Source: Aquimixticola soesokkakensis
GTDB lineage: Bacteria; Pseudomonadota; Alphaproteobacteria; Rhodobacterales; Rhodobacteraceae
NCBI RefSeq assembly: GCF_900172375.1
Contig: NZ_FWFS01000002.1
Span: 186,001-250,000 of the forward strand
Reading direction: 5' to 3'
DNA: 64,000 nucleotides
How positions within the stretch are numbered: the first letter of the stretch is position 1; every line of letters begins with the position of its first letter. The translations under genes were made by a program, and so were the position numbers. Of the stretch, positions 1 to 8,232 are shown piece after piece. The notes beneath the pieces were generated by a model. The model did not search any database and was not told where the DNA came from. It was given only the letters and a program-made list of their open reading frames with translations.

Positions 1-1
1 T

Positions 2-1255
2 CTTGCCCAGCACCTGACCGCAAAAGCCGCAAAGCTTTTGATTGCCAATTTCTACGGTCAGGCGCAGGCGTATGCCTATTTCAACGGCTGCTCGGACGGG
101 GGACGCGAAGCCCTGATGGAAGCGATGCGCTTTCCCGAAGATTTCGACGGTGTGATCGCCGGTGCGCCGGCGATGTTGTTTCAGGTGCAAAACACACTTT
201 ACCACGGCTGGCAGGCCGATGCGAACACCGATGAAAACGGTCAGATCATCCTGCTTTCGGATCGGTTGCCGATCCTGCATGACGCGGTGGTTGCGGCCTG
301 TGACCCTGTGGACGGGGCCACGGACGGGTTGATTTCCGACCCCAGCGCCTGTCTCTTCGATCTCGATACGATCACCTGCGCCGCGGGGGCCAGTGACACC
401 TCCGCCTGCCTGACACCTGCCGAGGCGGATGTTGCGCGCCGCTTTTACGAGGGGCCGATTGATGCGACAACGGGGGCGCATCTGACCGCCGGTCAGCCCC
501 AATACGGGTCTGAACTGAACTGGGCCGGTGTCTATGTGGCCGACAGTCGCGATGGCGCGCTCATGAGCACGATGGCCGCGACGCCCGTGATCAAATATCT
601 CGCCTTCGATCCCGCGCGCCCCGATGCGACGCTCGCGGATTTCGACTTTAGCGAAGAGACCCTCAACGATCTGCGCGCGCGTCACACGCTGTATGATGCC
701 ACCAATACCGACCTGTCGCGTTTTGAAGCGGCGGGGGGCAAGTTGATCCTGTGGCACGGGTTGGCCGATCCCCACATCTCGCCGGCCAATACGCTGGCGC
801 TGCACAGCGGCATGATCGCGCAGATGGGCGCCGAGACGGTCGATGGCTTCGAGCGCCTCTACCTGTTGCCCGGTGTCGGCCACTGCGGCAATGGCGAGGG
901 ACCAAGCAATCTGGACCTGCTGACGCCGATGATGGCTTGGGTGGAAAACGGCACCGCGCCGCAGGCCGTGATGACGACCTCCTCCAGCACGACCACCAGC
1001 TTTGGCGCGCCGCAATTTGCAGGCTCTGAACCGACGGGCGACGCCGCGCCCAAGGGGGCGTTGAAACAAGCGGCGTCGCGCTTGCCCGACATGACCCGCC
1101 CCGTTTACCCCTATCCGTTCACAGCGGTCTGGGACGGCAGCGGCGATGTCTATGACGCCGCGCATTGGTCCCAAGGCGAGGCGGCGCAAATCGTGCATCT
1201 GCGCGACTGGCCGGGGGCAGATTTCTTTGCACCCTATGCGTTCACCGACGAGTGA
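2..1255 (+). CDS. Tannase/feruloyl esterase family protein, 5'-truncated
   Basis: This is the C-terminal part of a secreted tannase/feruloyl-esterase-type serine hydrolase, a family that cuts ester bonds of plant phenolics. The reading frame is open to the window edge, so the true start lies upstream; the internal TTG at 38 is not a believable start. Near the edge is the nucleophile motif FNGCSDGGREAL, followed by FPEDFDGVIAGAPA, both family hallmarks. Downstream come the Asp region (WHGLADPHISP) and the His region (LPGVGHCGNGEGPS), which together give the CS-D-HC arrangement in which the two cysteines usually form a disulfide. The C-terminal block YPYPFTAVWDGSGD is also typical. The exact ester substrate cannot be read from the sequence. 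The gene is convergent with the RES gene and a hairpin separates them. Confidence 0.9.
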   Translation, partial: LAQHLTAKAAKLLIANFYGQAQAYAYFNGCSDGGREALMEAMRFPEDFDGVIAGAPAMLFQVQNTLYHGWQADANTDENGQIILLSDRLPILHDAVVAACDPVDGATDGLISDPSACLFDLDTITCAAGASDTSACLTPAEADVARRFYEGPIDATTGAHLTAGQPQYGSELNWAGVYVADSRDGALMSTMAATPVIKYLAFDPARPDATLADFDFSEETLNDLRARHTLYDATNTDLSRFEAAGGKLILWHGLADPHISPANTLALHSGMIAQMGAETVDGFERLYLLPGVGHCGNGEGPSNLDLLTPMMAWVENGTAPQAVMTTSSSTTTSFGAPQFAGSEPTGDAAPKGALKQAASRLPDMTRPVYPYPFTAVWDGSGDVYDAAHWSQGEAAQIVHLRDWPGADFFAPYAFTDE

Positions 1256-1260
1256 TCCTT

Positions 1261-1292
1261 TGTCGCAGCCGCGACCGCTCGGGGCTGCGACA
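1261..1292. terminator. Hairpin between convergent genes, probable bidirectional terminator
   Basis: TGTCGCAGCC (1261-1270) pairs perfectly with GGCTGCGACA (1283-1292) around a 12-base loop. It lies just after the esterase stop and against the RES stop. No long T-run follows on either side. Confidence 0.65.
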
Positions 1293-1293
1293 T

Positions 1294-1848
1294 CTATTCG
1301 GGGCGCAGATCCAGGCGGTTTTCATCGTCGATGACGCCAAGTTCTGCGCTTGGGCTGTGCCAGTCCCAAAGCACCAGATTGAGCGGTGGCGCGGTCTGTC
1401 CGCTGCCGCCGCTGCGCGCGAAACTGCGCACCAGAAGGCCCGCAAAACCTGCGCGCCTCAACGCGCGCGCAAGGTCCTGCGTGGGCACAGGGCGCTGGTC
1501 AAGCATGGCGCTGCGCCAATCCGCGGCCCCCAGATCGGCCTCCCCGAGCCCGTAGTGCGACAGGGCGGCGCGATCACGTGTGTCGAAAACCGGCCCGATA
1601 TCAGCGCGATAGGCAACCAGTGTTGTGGGTTGCAAATCCCCGACCTGATTGGCCTCGCGCAGGGCCGTCGCCGGATCGAGCGCGGTATAGAGCGCCGCCA
1701 TCCCTTTGGGGTTGAACCGCCCGCCGTAGCGTTCTGCGCCGCGCCCCGAAAGGGGCGTGCGGGCGTAGACGGGGTTGAGGGCGCGATAGAGCGTGCCGCG
1801 AAACCGCCCCTCGGACAGCGGATCACCAGGCGGGGATGGCGGGGGCAT
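1294..1848 (-). CDS. RES-domain toxin (NAD+-consuming)
   Basis: This 184-residue protein is the toxin half of a RES/Xre toxin-antitoxin module. Characterised RES toxins degrade NAD+ by phosphorolysis or hydrolysis. The RES pattern is visible: Arg22 in LYRALNP, the block YGGRFNPKG (41-49), Glu65 in ATALREANQ, and a Ser in LLVRSFAR near residue 141. These match the R-E-S residues that name the family. The gene starts inside the stop of the upstream antitoxin gene (TGATG overlap), so the two are translated together. Promoter and operator lie upstream of the antitoxin. I am confident of the family; toxicity in this host is inferred. Confidence 0.9.
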   Translation of the reverse strand: MPPPSPPGDPLSEGRFRGTLYRALNPVYARTPLSGRGAERYGGRFNPKGMAALYTALDPATALREANQVGDLQPTTLVAYRADIGPVFDTRDRAALSHYGLGEADLGAADWRSAMLDQRPVPTQDLARALRRAGFAGLLVRSFARSGGSGQTAPPLNLVLWDWHSPSAELGVIDDENRLDLRPE

Positions 1849-2195
1849 CAGGCAAAGACACCGGCATCCACAGCGTCAATATACTCAAGCACTTGCTGGG
1901 CTTTTCCGTCCTGCACAAGCTGCATGGCCGTGCGCCCGTCAAACCCTGCAAGCGGCTCGGAGCGATACCACGCATAGGCCATCAGCTGCGAGCCAAAGCG
2001 CGGCTGAACCTTGTTGAGCACCTCGACCAGTTCGCGCAGGCGGCGTTGGGTTTTGTCGGATTCGATCCGTGTGCGCCGTTGCAGCGCATCCTTGCCAAGA
2101 CCGACGGTCATTGCCACTTCCTCGGAAGAGGTGCGCAGCAAGCCGGCGATCTTTTTGGGGTCAAACAGCGTGCCATCGGAAAAATCGGTAATCAT
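1848..2195 (-). CDS. Xre/MbcA/ParS-type antitoxin
   Basis: This is the antitoxin partner of the RES toxin: a small all-helical protein with a helix-turn-helix N-terminal half and the MbcA/ParS toxin-binding C-terminal half (around WYRSEPLAGFDGRTAMQLV). In this family it neutralises the toxin and represses the operon. I use the ATG at 2195 because AAAGGG stands seven bases before it. An ATG at 2210 would add five residues but would leave almost no leader after the predicted transcription start. The product is 115 residues from this start. The inverted repeat upstream is the likely binding site for self-repression. Confidence 0.85.
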   Translation of the reverse strand: MITDFSDGTLFDPKKIAGLLRTSSEEVAMTVGLGKDALQRRTRIESDKTQRRLRELVEVLNKVQPRFGSQLMAYAWYRSEPLAGFDGRTAMQLVQDGKAQQVLEYIDAVDAGVFA

Positions 2196-2212
2196 CGCCC
2201 GCCCTTTCATCG

Positions 2213-2254
2213 GTGGATTTCACTCTACATAGCGTGAAATCCACTGAATTTCAA
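2213..2254 (-). promoter_or_regulatory. Promoter with overlapping inverted-repeat operator for the toxin-antitoxin operon
   Basis: On the minus strand TTGAAA (2254-2249) and TATGTA (2231-2226) are separated by exactly 17 bases, a good sigma-70 promoter. A perfect 11-base inverted repeat, GTGGATTTCAC (2213-2223) and GTGAAATCCAC (2234-2244), covers the -10 and the start site. A third, degenerate half-site (CTGAATTTCA, 2244-2253) reaches into the -35. The layout fits self-repression by the antitoxin; binding is inferred. Confidence 0.7.
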
Positions 2255-2278
2255 GGGCGCGCGGGCGGGCGCTGTGGT

Positions 2279-2866
2279 CTAGCCCCCAAAGCCCGTGCGC
2301 GTGCCCGCCGCGCTGCCAAACCCGCCGCGCGAGGTGGCCGTGGCGCGCGACATCGGCGGCTTGCCCGCCGTGGCCGCGGGGCGGGTGAATTGCGATGCGC
2401 TAAGGTTGGCCTTGCCGGAATTGCTGGAAAAACTGGTCGTGCGGGCGGCATTGGTAAACCCGCCCTGACCGTTTTTATAGAGCGGCTGGCTGGCCGCGAC
2501 CCCCGCGCCGCCCCGCCCGCCAAGCATATTGCCCATCAGATACCCGGCCATGAGCGGCATGAAAATGCTGCCCGATCCGCCCTGTGTGGCGGCGGCTTCG
2601 GTGCCACAGGCGTCAACGCCGTGCTGTTCCTGACAGACTTCAAGGCTGTCGTAGCGCGGGGCGGCCTCGACATGCAGCGTTTCGGCCTCTGCAAAGGCGG
2701 TTTCGCAGTCGCTGCTGGAAAACAGCCCCCCCATATTGGCCGCTTCGGTGCAGCTTTGCAGATCGGGAAAGGCTTCGGCGTCGACAGGTTCGTCGCGGCA
2801 GCCTGCAAGGGTGAAAGCGGCAGCGCCCAAAATGGTCAGCGCAACGCGGCTGGAACGTTTGGTCAT
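2279..2866 (-). CDS. ygiB: YgiB-like DUF1190 lipoprotein
   Basis: This 195-residue envelope protein of unknown role resembles Escherichia coli YgiB. The N-terminus has a basic start, a hydrophobic stretch and the lipobox LAGC (residues 20-23), so it should be a lipoprotein. The middle has paired cysteines, then the conserved patch FMPLMAGYLMGNMLGG (around 102-117). The tail is rich in Ser, Thr, Gly and Ala and carries the TSRGGFG motif also seen near the end of YgiB. It lies 32 bases downstream of the YgiC-like gene on the same strand, the reverse of the usual ygiB-ygiC order. No biochemical function is known for this family. Confidence 0.8.
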   Translation of the reverse strand: MTKRSSRVALTILGAAAFTLAGCRDEPVDAEAFPDLQSCTEAANMGGLFSSSDCETAFAEAETLHVEAAPRYDSLEVCQEQHGVDACGTEAAATQGGSGSIFMPLMAGYLMGNMLGGRGGAGVAASQPLYKNGQGGFTNAARTTSFSSNSGKANLSASQFTRPAATAGKPPMSRATATSRGGFGSAAGTRTGFGG

Positions 2867-2898
2867 TGAATTGGCCTTTGTATCAGTGGGTTGTGCGA

Positions 2899-4131
2899 TC
2901 AGTTGTCCGCAGTGATGACATGGGGTTTGAAGCGCGACAGGTCTTGGGTGATGCGTGATTCATCCTCGCGGATGCCGATCCCTGCGCAGGCCTGCCCGAC
3001 GATCCAGGCGCCGATGACGGGGCGAAACCCGTCAAACTGCGGCAAGGGCGCATAGGCCTGGATCACGCGGGGGTGCTCGGCGTAGGCGGTATTCGAAGCC
3101 CGCTCAAGCATCGCCCCGTCCTGAAAAATTTCCACCGACGCGCCTTCGCGCGACAGGATTGGCTTGCGCACATGCCCCGCTGAAAGCTGGTGCGCTGCGC
3201 GCTCGAAGGCGGCGGCCACCTGCGGTGCGGGCGCGCCGTGACCGGCGAGGGCCGCCTCGATGTCGCATTCGAAAAACGCGGGCAGCAGGTTGGGGTGGCC
3301 TTCGAACATCTCCCACAGCACCGCCAGCAGGCCCTTGTTGGACAGGACAGCTTTCCAGGCGGGTTCAAGAAACAGGCAGTTGGAAGTGGCGATGTGGTCG
3401 GCATAGGCGTCGCGCAGCAGGTCTTCCCAAGGGTAGAGTTTGAACAAGACCCCCATCACGCGGTCCTCGTCGTCCAGAAACTGGCCATCCTTGCTGAGCG
3501 CGATTTTGTCGAGATCGCAGTAATGCGCGCCCAGACCCGCCTCGCGCGCCGCCCAGCCAAGCGCCTCCACGGTGGCGTAATCTTCGGGGTTGTTTGCCAC
3601 AGCGGTGAAATGGAGATCACTTTGCGCAGGAAACAGGTCCTTGAACCGCGCCACCAGCGCCTCATGCAGCCCGTTGAACTGGTCGCTGCCTTGGGGCAGG
3701 ACGCCAGCGGCGATCTGATCCTCCAGCCACTGCCATTGAAAGGCGGCAGTTTCATAGAGAGATGTCGGCGTATCGGCGTTATATTCCAACAGCTTGGCAG
3801 GGCCATGCCCGTCATAGGCCAGATCGAACCGACCGTAGATTTCGGGGTCCTCACGGTGCCAGCTTGCCGCTACCAGATCGCGATGCGCGGGGGGAATCGC
3901 AAGCCGGTCCAGCAATTCCTCGCTGGTCACGATCCGGGCGACGGCCTCGCGGCACATTGCGTGCAATTGGGTGGCGGGGTCTTCGATATCGTCTTCGATC
4001 TGCGCCAGCGAAAAGGCATAGGCGGAGGTTTCGTCCCAATAGGGCGCGCCGTGCATATCGGCAAAGGTGAACCCGACCTCTTGGGCGTGGTCGCGCCAAT
4101 GTGGCCGTTCGGCCAGCGTGATTTTTTCCAT
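2899..4131 (-). CDS. ygiC: YgiC-like glutathionylspermidine synthase family protein (ATP-grasp)
   Basis: This 410-residue cytoplasmic protein is homologous to the synthetase domain of glutathionylspermidine synthase (YgiC/YjfC group). The family has an ATP-grasp fold and presumably joins an amine to a carboxylate using ATP. Recognisable blocks are the N-terminal region with YWDETSAYAF, KLLEYNADTPTSLYE (about 134-148), PWEDLLRDAY, and the C-terminal KPILSREGASVEIFQ with the ATP-binding residues. The substrates of YgiC proteins are not established. It forms a two-gene unit with the YgiB-like lipoprotein downstream, so the pair probably acts together at the envelope. Confidence 0.88.
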   Translation of the reverse strand: MEKITLAERPHWRDHAQEVGFTFADMHGAPYWDETSAYAFSLAQIEDDIEDPATQLHAMCREAVARIVTSEELLDRLAIPPAHRDLVAASWHREDPEIYGRFDLAYDGHGPAKLLEYNADTPTSLYETAAFQWQWLEDQIAAGVLPQGSDQFNGLHEALVARFKDLFPAQSDLHFTAVANNPEDYATVEALGWAAREAGLGAHYCDLDKIALSKDGQFLDDEDRVMGVLFKLYPWEDLLRDAYADHIATSNCLFLEPAWKAVLSNKGLLAVLWEMFEGHPNLLPAFFECDIEAALAGHGAPAPQVAAAFERAAHQLSAGHVRKPILSREGASVEIFQDGAMLERASNTAYAEHPRVIQAYAPLPQFDGFRPVIGAWIVGQACAGIGIREDESRITQDLSRFKPHVITADN

Positions 4132-4330
4132 GCGTTGTGTCGCCTCCCCAAAGCTCCGCCTGCCTTTGGATGCTTTTAGGGGGTTTGGGACAAAGAAACC
4201 AGATGCCTGTGGCGGGGGCCCGTCGCTGGGGCCGTCGCTGGGTTCCGTCGCGCAAATATCTCATGTCCCAATGTGCATCTTTGCACCCTTGGCCTGCATC
4301 TCAACCCTTGTGGCGCAGGCGCGAAGATGA

Positions 4331-4346
4331 AATTAAACGTTTAGTT
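4331..4346. promoter_or_regulatory. Near-perfect palindrome in the 300-base region upstream of the PQQ dehydrogenase gene
   Basis: The stretch between the YgiC-like gene and the dehydrogenase (4132-4432) has no gene. Its one clear signal is AATTAAACGTTTAGTT: a perfect TAAACGTTTA core (4334-4343), with 14 of 16 positions symmetric. An AAACGTTT centre is typical of LacI/GalR-family operators. It lies about 90 bases before the dehydrogenase start. The regulator is unknown. Confidence 0.4.
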
Positions 4347-4432
4347 CATTTGAGCCGGACGTTGTCTTGGAAAGACAGGGATGACGGTCTTTCGGCTCGG
4401 TGTCGCTTTGTCTGACCTCGATGGGACCTGAT

Positions 4433-6844
4433 ATGACCGATAATACTTCCCCCCCTTCACGGCCACTTGTCTGGCTGATGATCCTGTTCGGAGCGCTCGT
4501 CGCGCTTGTCGGACTAGGGCTTGCCGGTGGCGGTGCGATGCTGATCGCGCGCGACGGCAGCTGGTACTACCTTCTCGTGGGGCTCGCGCTGATCGCCTCT
4601 GGTGTTCAAATCGCGCGCGGCGCGCCCTCGGGGGCGGTGATCTACCTCATCGCTTTCGCGCTGACGGTCATTTGGGCCTTTTGGGAAGCGGGCCTTGATT
4701 TCTGGGCGCTGCATGCGCGGATTTTCACCTTCCTCTGTGCGCTTGTCGCCGTTCTGGCGCTGCATCCGCTGACGCTGAGACGCGCAGGACGTCCTGCCTT
4801 GTCGGGTGCGATGCTGGGCCTTGCGGCGGTCGCCCTTGTGGCGGTGGTCGGCATGGGCTGGGGCATGTTCATCCCCCACGGTCAGCATAATTTCGACGTG
4901 GCCGCAGGCACGACGCCCGCGCCCGCCGATGCGCCCAAAGACTGGCGCAGCTACGGTGCGAATGGCGATGAAAACCGCTTTGCCGCGCTTGACCAGATTA
5001 CGCCTGAAACGGTGCAAGACCTTGAAGTTGCGTGGACATTCCACACAGGTGACACGCCCGTCAGCCCCAATGGTGGCGGCGCAGAGGACCAAGGCACCCC
5101 CTTGCAGGTCGGCACGGACCTGTTTTTCTGCACCCCCAACAATACGGTGATTTCGATCAACGCCACCAGCGGTGTCGAAAACTGGCGCCATGACTTCCCG
5201 ACCGAAACGCGCACCTGGGTGCGCTGTCGCGGGATGGCCTATTTCGATGCCACCGCGCCCCTGCCCACGCCGAGCCTGCCCGGCGCAACGCCCGTGACAC
5301 CCGTGACATTGCCCGAAGGTGAAAGCTGCGAGCGTCGCATTTTCATGAACACGATTGATGCGGTTCTTGTGGCGCTGGATGCGGACACCGGTGCGCTCTG
5401 TGCCGGATTTGGCACCGATGGGACGGTCGATCTCAAACAGGGGTTGGGCGATGCGCAAGCGCCGCTCTATTCCCTGACCTCGCCGCCGACGCTGGCAGGG
5501 ACCACCGTGGTTGTGGGCGGTCGTGTGGCCGACAACGTGGCGCTTGATATGCCCGGCGGTGTGATGCGTGGCTTTGACGTGATTACCGGCGACATGAAAT
5601 GGGCCTTTGATCCGGGCAATCCGTCGGATCGCGACGCGCCGGCAGGCCAAAGTGCCTATACCCGCTCGACTCCCAACGTCTGGGCGCCGATGACCTATGA
5701 TGCTGACAGCAACACGGTCTTCATGCCCGTGGGCAACGCGGCGATTGACCTTTGGGGCGTCGAGCGCACCCCCGAGGACGAAAAATACGGGGCCTCGATG
5801 CTGGCGCTGGATGCGACCACCGGCAACGAGAAATGGGTGTACCAGACCGTGCACCACGATCTGTGGGACTTCGACGTACCGATGCAGCCGACGCTGATCG
5901 ACTTCAAGGGCACGCCGGCGCTGGTGTTTGGCACCAAAGCGGGGCAGGTGTTTGTGCTGGACCGCCTCACAGGGCAGCCCTTGACGGAGGTCCAAGAGGT
6001 GGCGGTGAAAGCGGCGACCATTCCCGATGAGAAATATTCCCTCACCCAACCCAAATCCGTGGGCATGCCGCAGATCGGTGCCGAGCTTTTGAGCGAGGCG
6101 GACATGTGGGGGGCGACGCCGTTCGACCAGCTCATGTGCCGCATTATTTTCAAGGGCTACCGCTACGAGGGGCTGTTTACCGCGCCCGACACCGATGTGT
6201 CGCTGTCCTTTCCCGGGTCGCTGGGCGGGATGAACTGGGGCGGTCTGTCCTATGATCCGACCGCAAACACCATTTTCATCAACGACATGCGTCTGGGCCT
6301 CTGGGTGCAGATGTCCGAGCAGGAAGCGGGCGCTGCCGCCTCGAACGGTTCGGAAGCGGTCAACACGGTGATGGGCGGCGTTCCGCTGAAGGGCACGCCC
6401 TATTCGGTGAACAAGAACCGCTTTCTCTCGCCGCTCGGGATTCCCTGTCAGGAACCGCCCTTCGGCACGCTGACGGCAATCGACATGGACAGCCAGAGCG
6501 TTGCCTGGGAAGCGCCGCTGGGCACGGTTCAGGACACGGTTCTGTTCGGGATGAAAATGCGTCTGCCGATGCCTGTGGGGATGCCCACGATCGGGGGCTC
6601 GCTCGCGACCCAGGGCGGCCTGATTTTCTTCGCCGCCACGCAGGATTACTACCTGCGCGCCTTTGACAGCGCGACCGGCAAGGAAGTCTGGAAAGCGCGC
6701 ATGCCCGTCGGCTCGCAAGGGACGCCGATTTCCTACATCAGCGAGGAAGACGGCCGTCAGTATATCGTGATTTCGGCAGGCGGCGCACGCCAATCGCCCG
6801 ATCGCGGCGATGACCTGATCGCCTACGCTTTGCCCGAAAGCTAG
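4433..6844 (+). CDS. Membrane-bound PQQ-dependent dehydrogenase (glucose/quinate/shikimate family)
   Basis: This enzyme oxidises a sugar or cyclic polyol in the periplasm and passes electrons to ubiquinone in the inner membrane. The first 150 residues or so form about five membrane segments, as in E. coli glucose dehydrogenase. An eight-bladed propeller domain follows. The block TVHHDLWDFDVPMQPTL, the DLWG...RTPEDEKYGAS region and the late blade with YLRAFDSATGKEVW are hallmarks. I prefer the ATG at 4433 (804 residues, GGGA seven bases upstream) over the GTG at 4400. Glucose, quinate, shikimate and other substrates cannot be told apart by eye. No PQQ biosynthesis genes are in the window, so the cofactor must come from elsewhere in the genome or from outside. 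Confidence 0.92.
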   Translation: MTDNTSPPSRPLVWLMILFGALVALVGLGLAGGGAMLIARDGSWYYLLVGLALIASGVQIARGAPSGAVIYLIAFALTVIWAFWEAGLDFWALHARIFTFLCALVAVLALHPLTLRRAGRPALSGAMLGLAAVALVAVVGMGWGMFIPHGQHNFDVAAGTTPAPADAPKDWRSYGANGDENRFAALDQITPETVQDLEVAWTFHTGDTPVSPNGGGAEDQGTPLQVGTDLFFCTPNNTVISINATSGVENWRHDFPTETRTWVRCRGMAYFDATAPLPTPSLPGATPVTPVTLPEGESCERRIFMNTIDAVLVALDADTGALCAGFGTDGTVDLKQGLGDAQAPLYSLTSPPTLAGTTVVVGGRVADNVALDMPGGVMRGFDVITGDMKWAFDPGNPSDRDAPAGQSAYTRSTPNVWAPMTYDADSNTVFMPVGNAAIDLWGVERTPEDEKYGASMLALDATTGNEKWVYQTVHHDLWDFDVPMQPTLIDFKGTPALVFGTKAGQVFVLDRLTGQPLTEVQEVAVKAATIPDEKYSLTQPKSVGMPQIGAELLSEADMWGATPFDQLMCRIIFKGYRYEGLFTAPDTDVSLSFPGSLGGMNWGGLSYDPTANTIFINDMRLGLWVQMSEQEAGAAASNGSEAVNTVMGGVPLKGTPYSVNKNRFLSPLGIPCQEPPFGTLTAIDMDSQSVAWEAPLGTVQDTVLFGMKMRLPMPVGMPTIGGSLATQGGLIFFAATQDYYLRAFDSATGKEVWKARMPVGSQGTPISYISEEDGRQYIVISAGGARQSPDRGDDLIAYALPES

Positions 6845-6859
6845 GCGTCCACAAAAGAT

Positions 6860-6891
6860 CGGGTTGGCCGTCCCAAAGGGCGGCCAGCCCG
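6860..6891. terminator. Bidirectional terminator hairpin
   Basis: CGGGTTGGCCG (6860-6870) pairs with CGGCCAGCCCG (6881-6891), giving 11 base pairs with one G-U, around a 10-base loop. TTTGGCTTT follows on the plus strand. It separates the convergent dehydrogenase and LacI genes. Confidence 0.75.
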
Positions 6892-6904
6892 TTTGGCTTT
6901 GCCC

Positions 6905-7972
6905 TCAGCCCTGACGGGCGCGCGGCACGCCGCGGTCGTCTTGCGAGGACGCAGGGGGCGCGCCTGTACTGTCGCGCACCACCAGGGTGACGGCCATCAC
7001 CGTTTCGCCAAGCTCCTGTCCGCCAAGTTCCTGTCGGGGCGTGTCGAGCAATTCACACACCATCTGAGCGGCCCGTTGCCCCATCGCGAAACGCGGTTGG
7101 CGGATCGTGGTCAGCGCGGGGTGCAGATAGGCCATGCCCTCCACATCGTCAAAGCCGATGACCGACACGTCCTGCGGGACGCGCAGGCCGTTGCGCATCA
7201 CTTCGCCGATGAAACCACAGGCGAGCACATCGGTTGCGCAAAACACCCCCGTCGGCCTGTCGCGCAGGCCCATCCACTCGCGCGCCGCGCTCTGGCCAAA
7301 CGCAAACCCGAGCGGGCCGCTGGTGGTCCAGGTCACGCGGGCGCGGGCGTCTTCCCCCCCCATAACCCCGGCAAGGCGCGCCGCACTCGTGTAGCTTTGG
7401 GGGCCGTTTACAAAGCCGATCCGGCGGTGGCCCAAGGCCACCAGATGCGCCACGGCCTGCGCTGCGGCCTCGGCGTTGCGGATGCTGACGCGCGGGTTTT
7501 GCGCGGGGTCGGGACCTTCGCCGATTTCAACAACGGGCGGGGCCTGACCATCGGCGCGCCAGGCGGTGAGCAGCGCGGGCGCAAGACTGCCTGCGGTGAC
7601 CACAAGCGCATCGGCGCGGCGTTTGTCGAAATAGGGCCGGGCCAGCCGCTCGGCCTCCTGCCCTGCGGCGGTGTCGACGGTCACCAGCGTGTAGGGCGTA
7701 TCGGCAAAGCCCGCCGCGAGGCCGCTCAGGATGTCGGGATAATAGGGGTTGGCGATATTGGGAATAAAGGCGGCGATGGTGCCGGTGCGTTGCTTGCGAA
7801 AGTTGCTGGCCGCGTGGTTGAAGCGATAGCCCGTTTCCTGCACCGCCGCCTGCACGATATCGCGGGTGTGTCGGGACACTTTGTCGGGCCGCGTGAGGGT
7901 GCGGCTGACGGTCGAGGTCGACACACCGGCAACGCGCGCCACGTCTTTGATGCGCACTGAATTGTCCTGCAT
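6905..7972 (-). CDS. LacI-family transcriptional regulator
   Basis: This 355-residue regulator has an N-terminal helix-turn-helix (IKDVARVAGVSTSTVSRTL, about 8-26) and hinge, then a periplasmic-binding-protein-like sensor domain. The sensor includes FIPNIANPYYPDILSG and VSVIGFDDVEGMAYLHP, and should bind a sugar or sugar derivative. I use the ATG at 7972, preceded by GGAG at good spacing, rather than the longer reading to 8230. It is transcribed away from the Gfo/Idh/MocA-ThuA operon. Two identical LacI-type operators lie in the gap, so it most likely represses itself and that operon. The effector is not known. Confidence 0.93.
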   Translation of the reverse strand: MQDNSVRIKDVARVAGVSTSTVSRTLTRPDKVSRHTRDIVQAAVQETGYRFNHAASNFRKQRTGTIAAFIPNIANPYYPDILSGLAAGFADTPYTLVTVDTAAGQEAERLARPYFDKRRADALVVTAGSLAPALLTAWRADGQAPPVVEIGEGPDPAQNPRVSIRNAEAAAQAVAHLVALGHRRIGFVNGPQSYTSAARLAGVMGGEDARARVTWTTSGPLGFAFGQSAAREWMGLRDRPTGVFCATDVLACGFIGEVMRNGLRVPQDVSVIGFDDVEGMAYLHPALTTIRQPRFAMGQRAAQMVCELLDTPRQELGGQELGETVMAVTLVVRDSTGAPPASSQDDRGVPRARQG

Positions 7973-8028
7973 GGCCTGCTCCGCTGGATGTCTTTGGCGC
8001 GCAAACCATAGGGCAGCGCGGGGCACTG

Positions 8029-8042
8029 TGCAATCGGTTGCA
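8029..8042. promoter_or_regulatory. LacI-type operator, copy 1
   Basis: TGCAATCGGTTGCA is the exact reverse complement of the second copy at 8095-8108. The central CG and the flanking TGCAA/TTGCA arms fit LacI-family operators. It lies 57 bases before the LacI gene start. A looser related sequence, TTGCAATGCAA, lies between the two copies at about 8051-8061. Confidence 0.75.
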
Positions 8043-8094
8043 AAAACCTGTTGCAATGCAATTTTGCCTGTGGCATCGCTTGTGACATCAGCAC

Positions 8095-8108
8095 TGCAAC
8101 CGATTGCA
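8095..8108. promoter_or_regulatory. LacI-type operator, copy 2
   Basis: TGCAACCGATTGCA is the same site in opposite orientation, centred 66 bases from copy 1, about six turns of the helix. That spacing would place both sites on the same face and allow a repression loop. It lies about 125 bases before the oxidoreductase start at 8233. Confidence 0.75.
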
Positions 8109-8232
8109 TGACCCGTATATCGCCCAAAAGACGCTTTTCGGGCGGGCGCGGGGCACTCCCCTGCGCTCGATTGACAGCGAAAGACACCGGCCGAATGGCG
8201 CTGATTTCGGCCAGACCCACAGGGAGACACCT

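Noticed and set aside
38-40. TTG at 38 as the start of the tannase-family gene
   Set aside because: The frame continues to the window edge with family-like residues, so the gene is simply cut by the window.
4514-6793. A 759-codon open frame on the minus strand
   Set aside because: It is the antisense shadow of the PQQ dehydrogenase gene; the product is rich in His and Arg, matches no family, and the plus strand encodes a clear enzyme.
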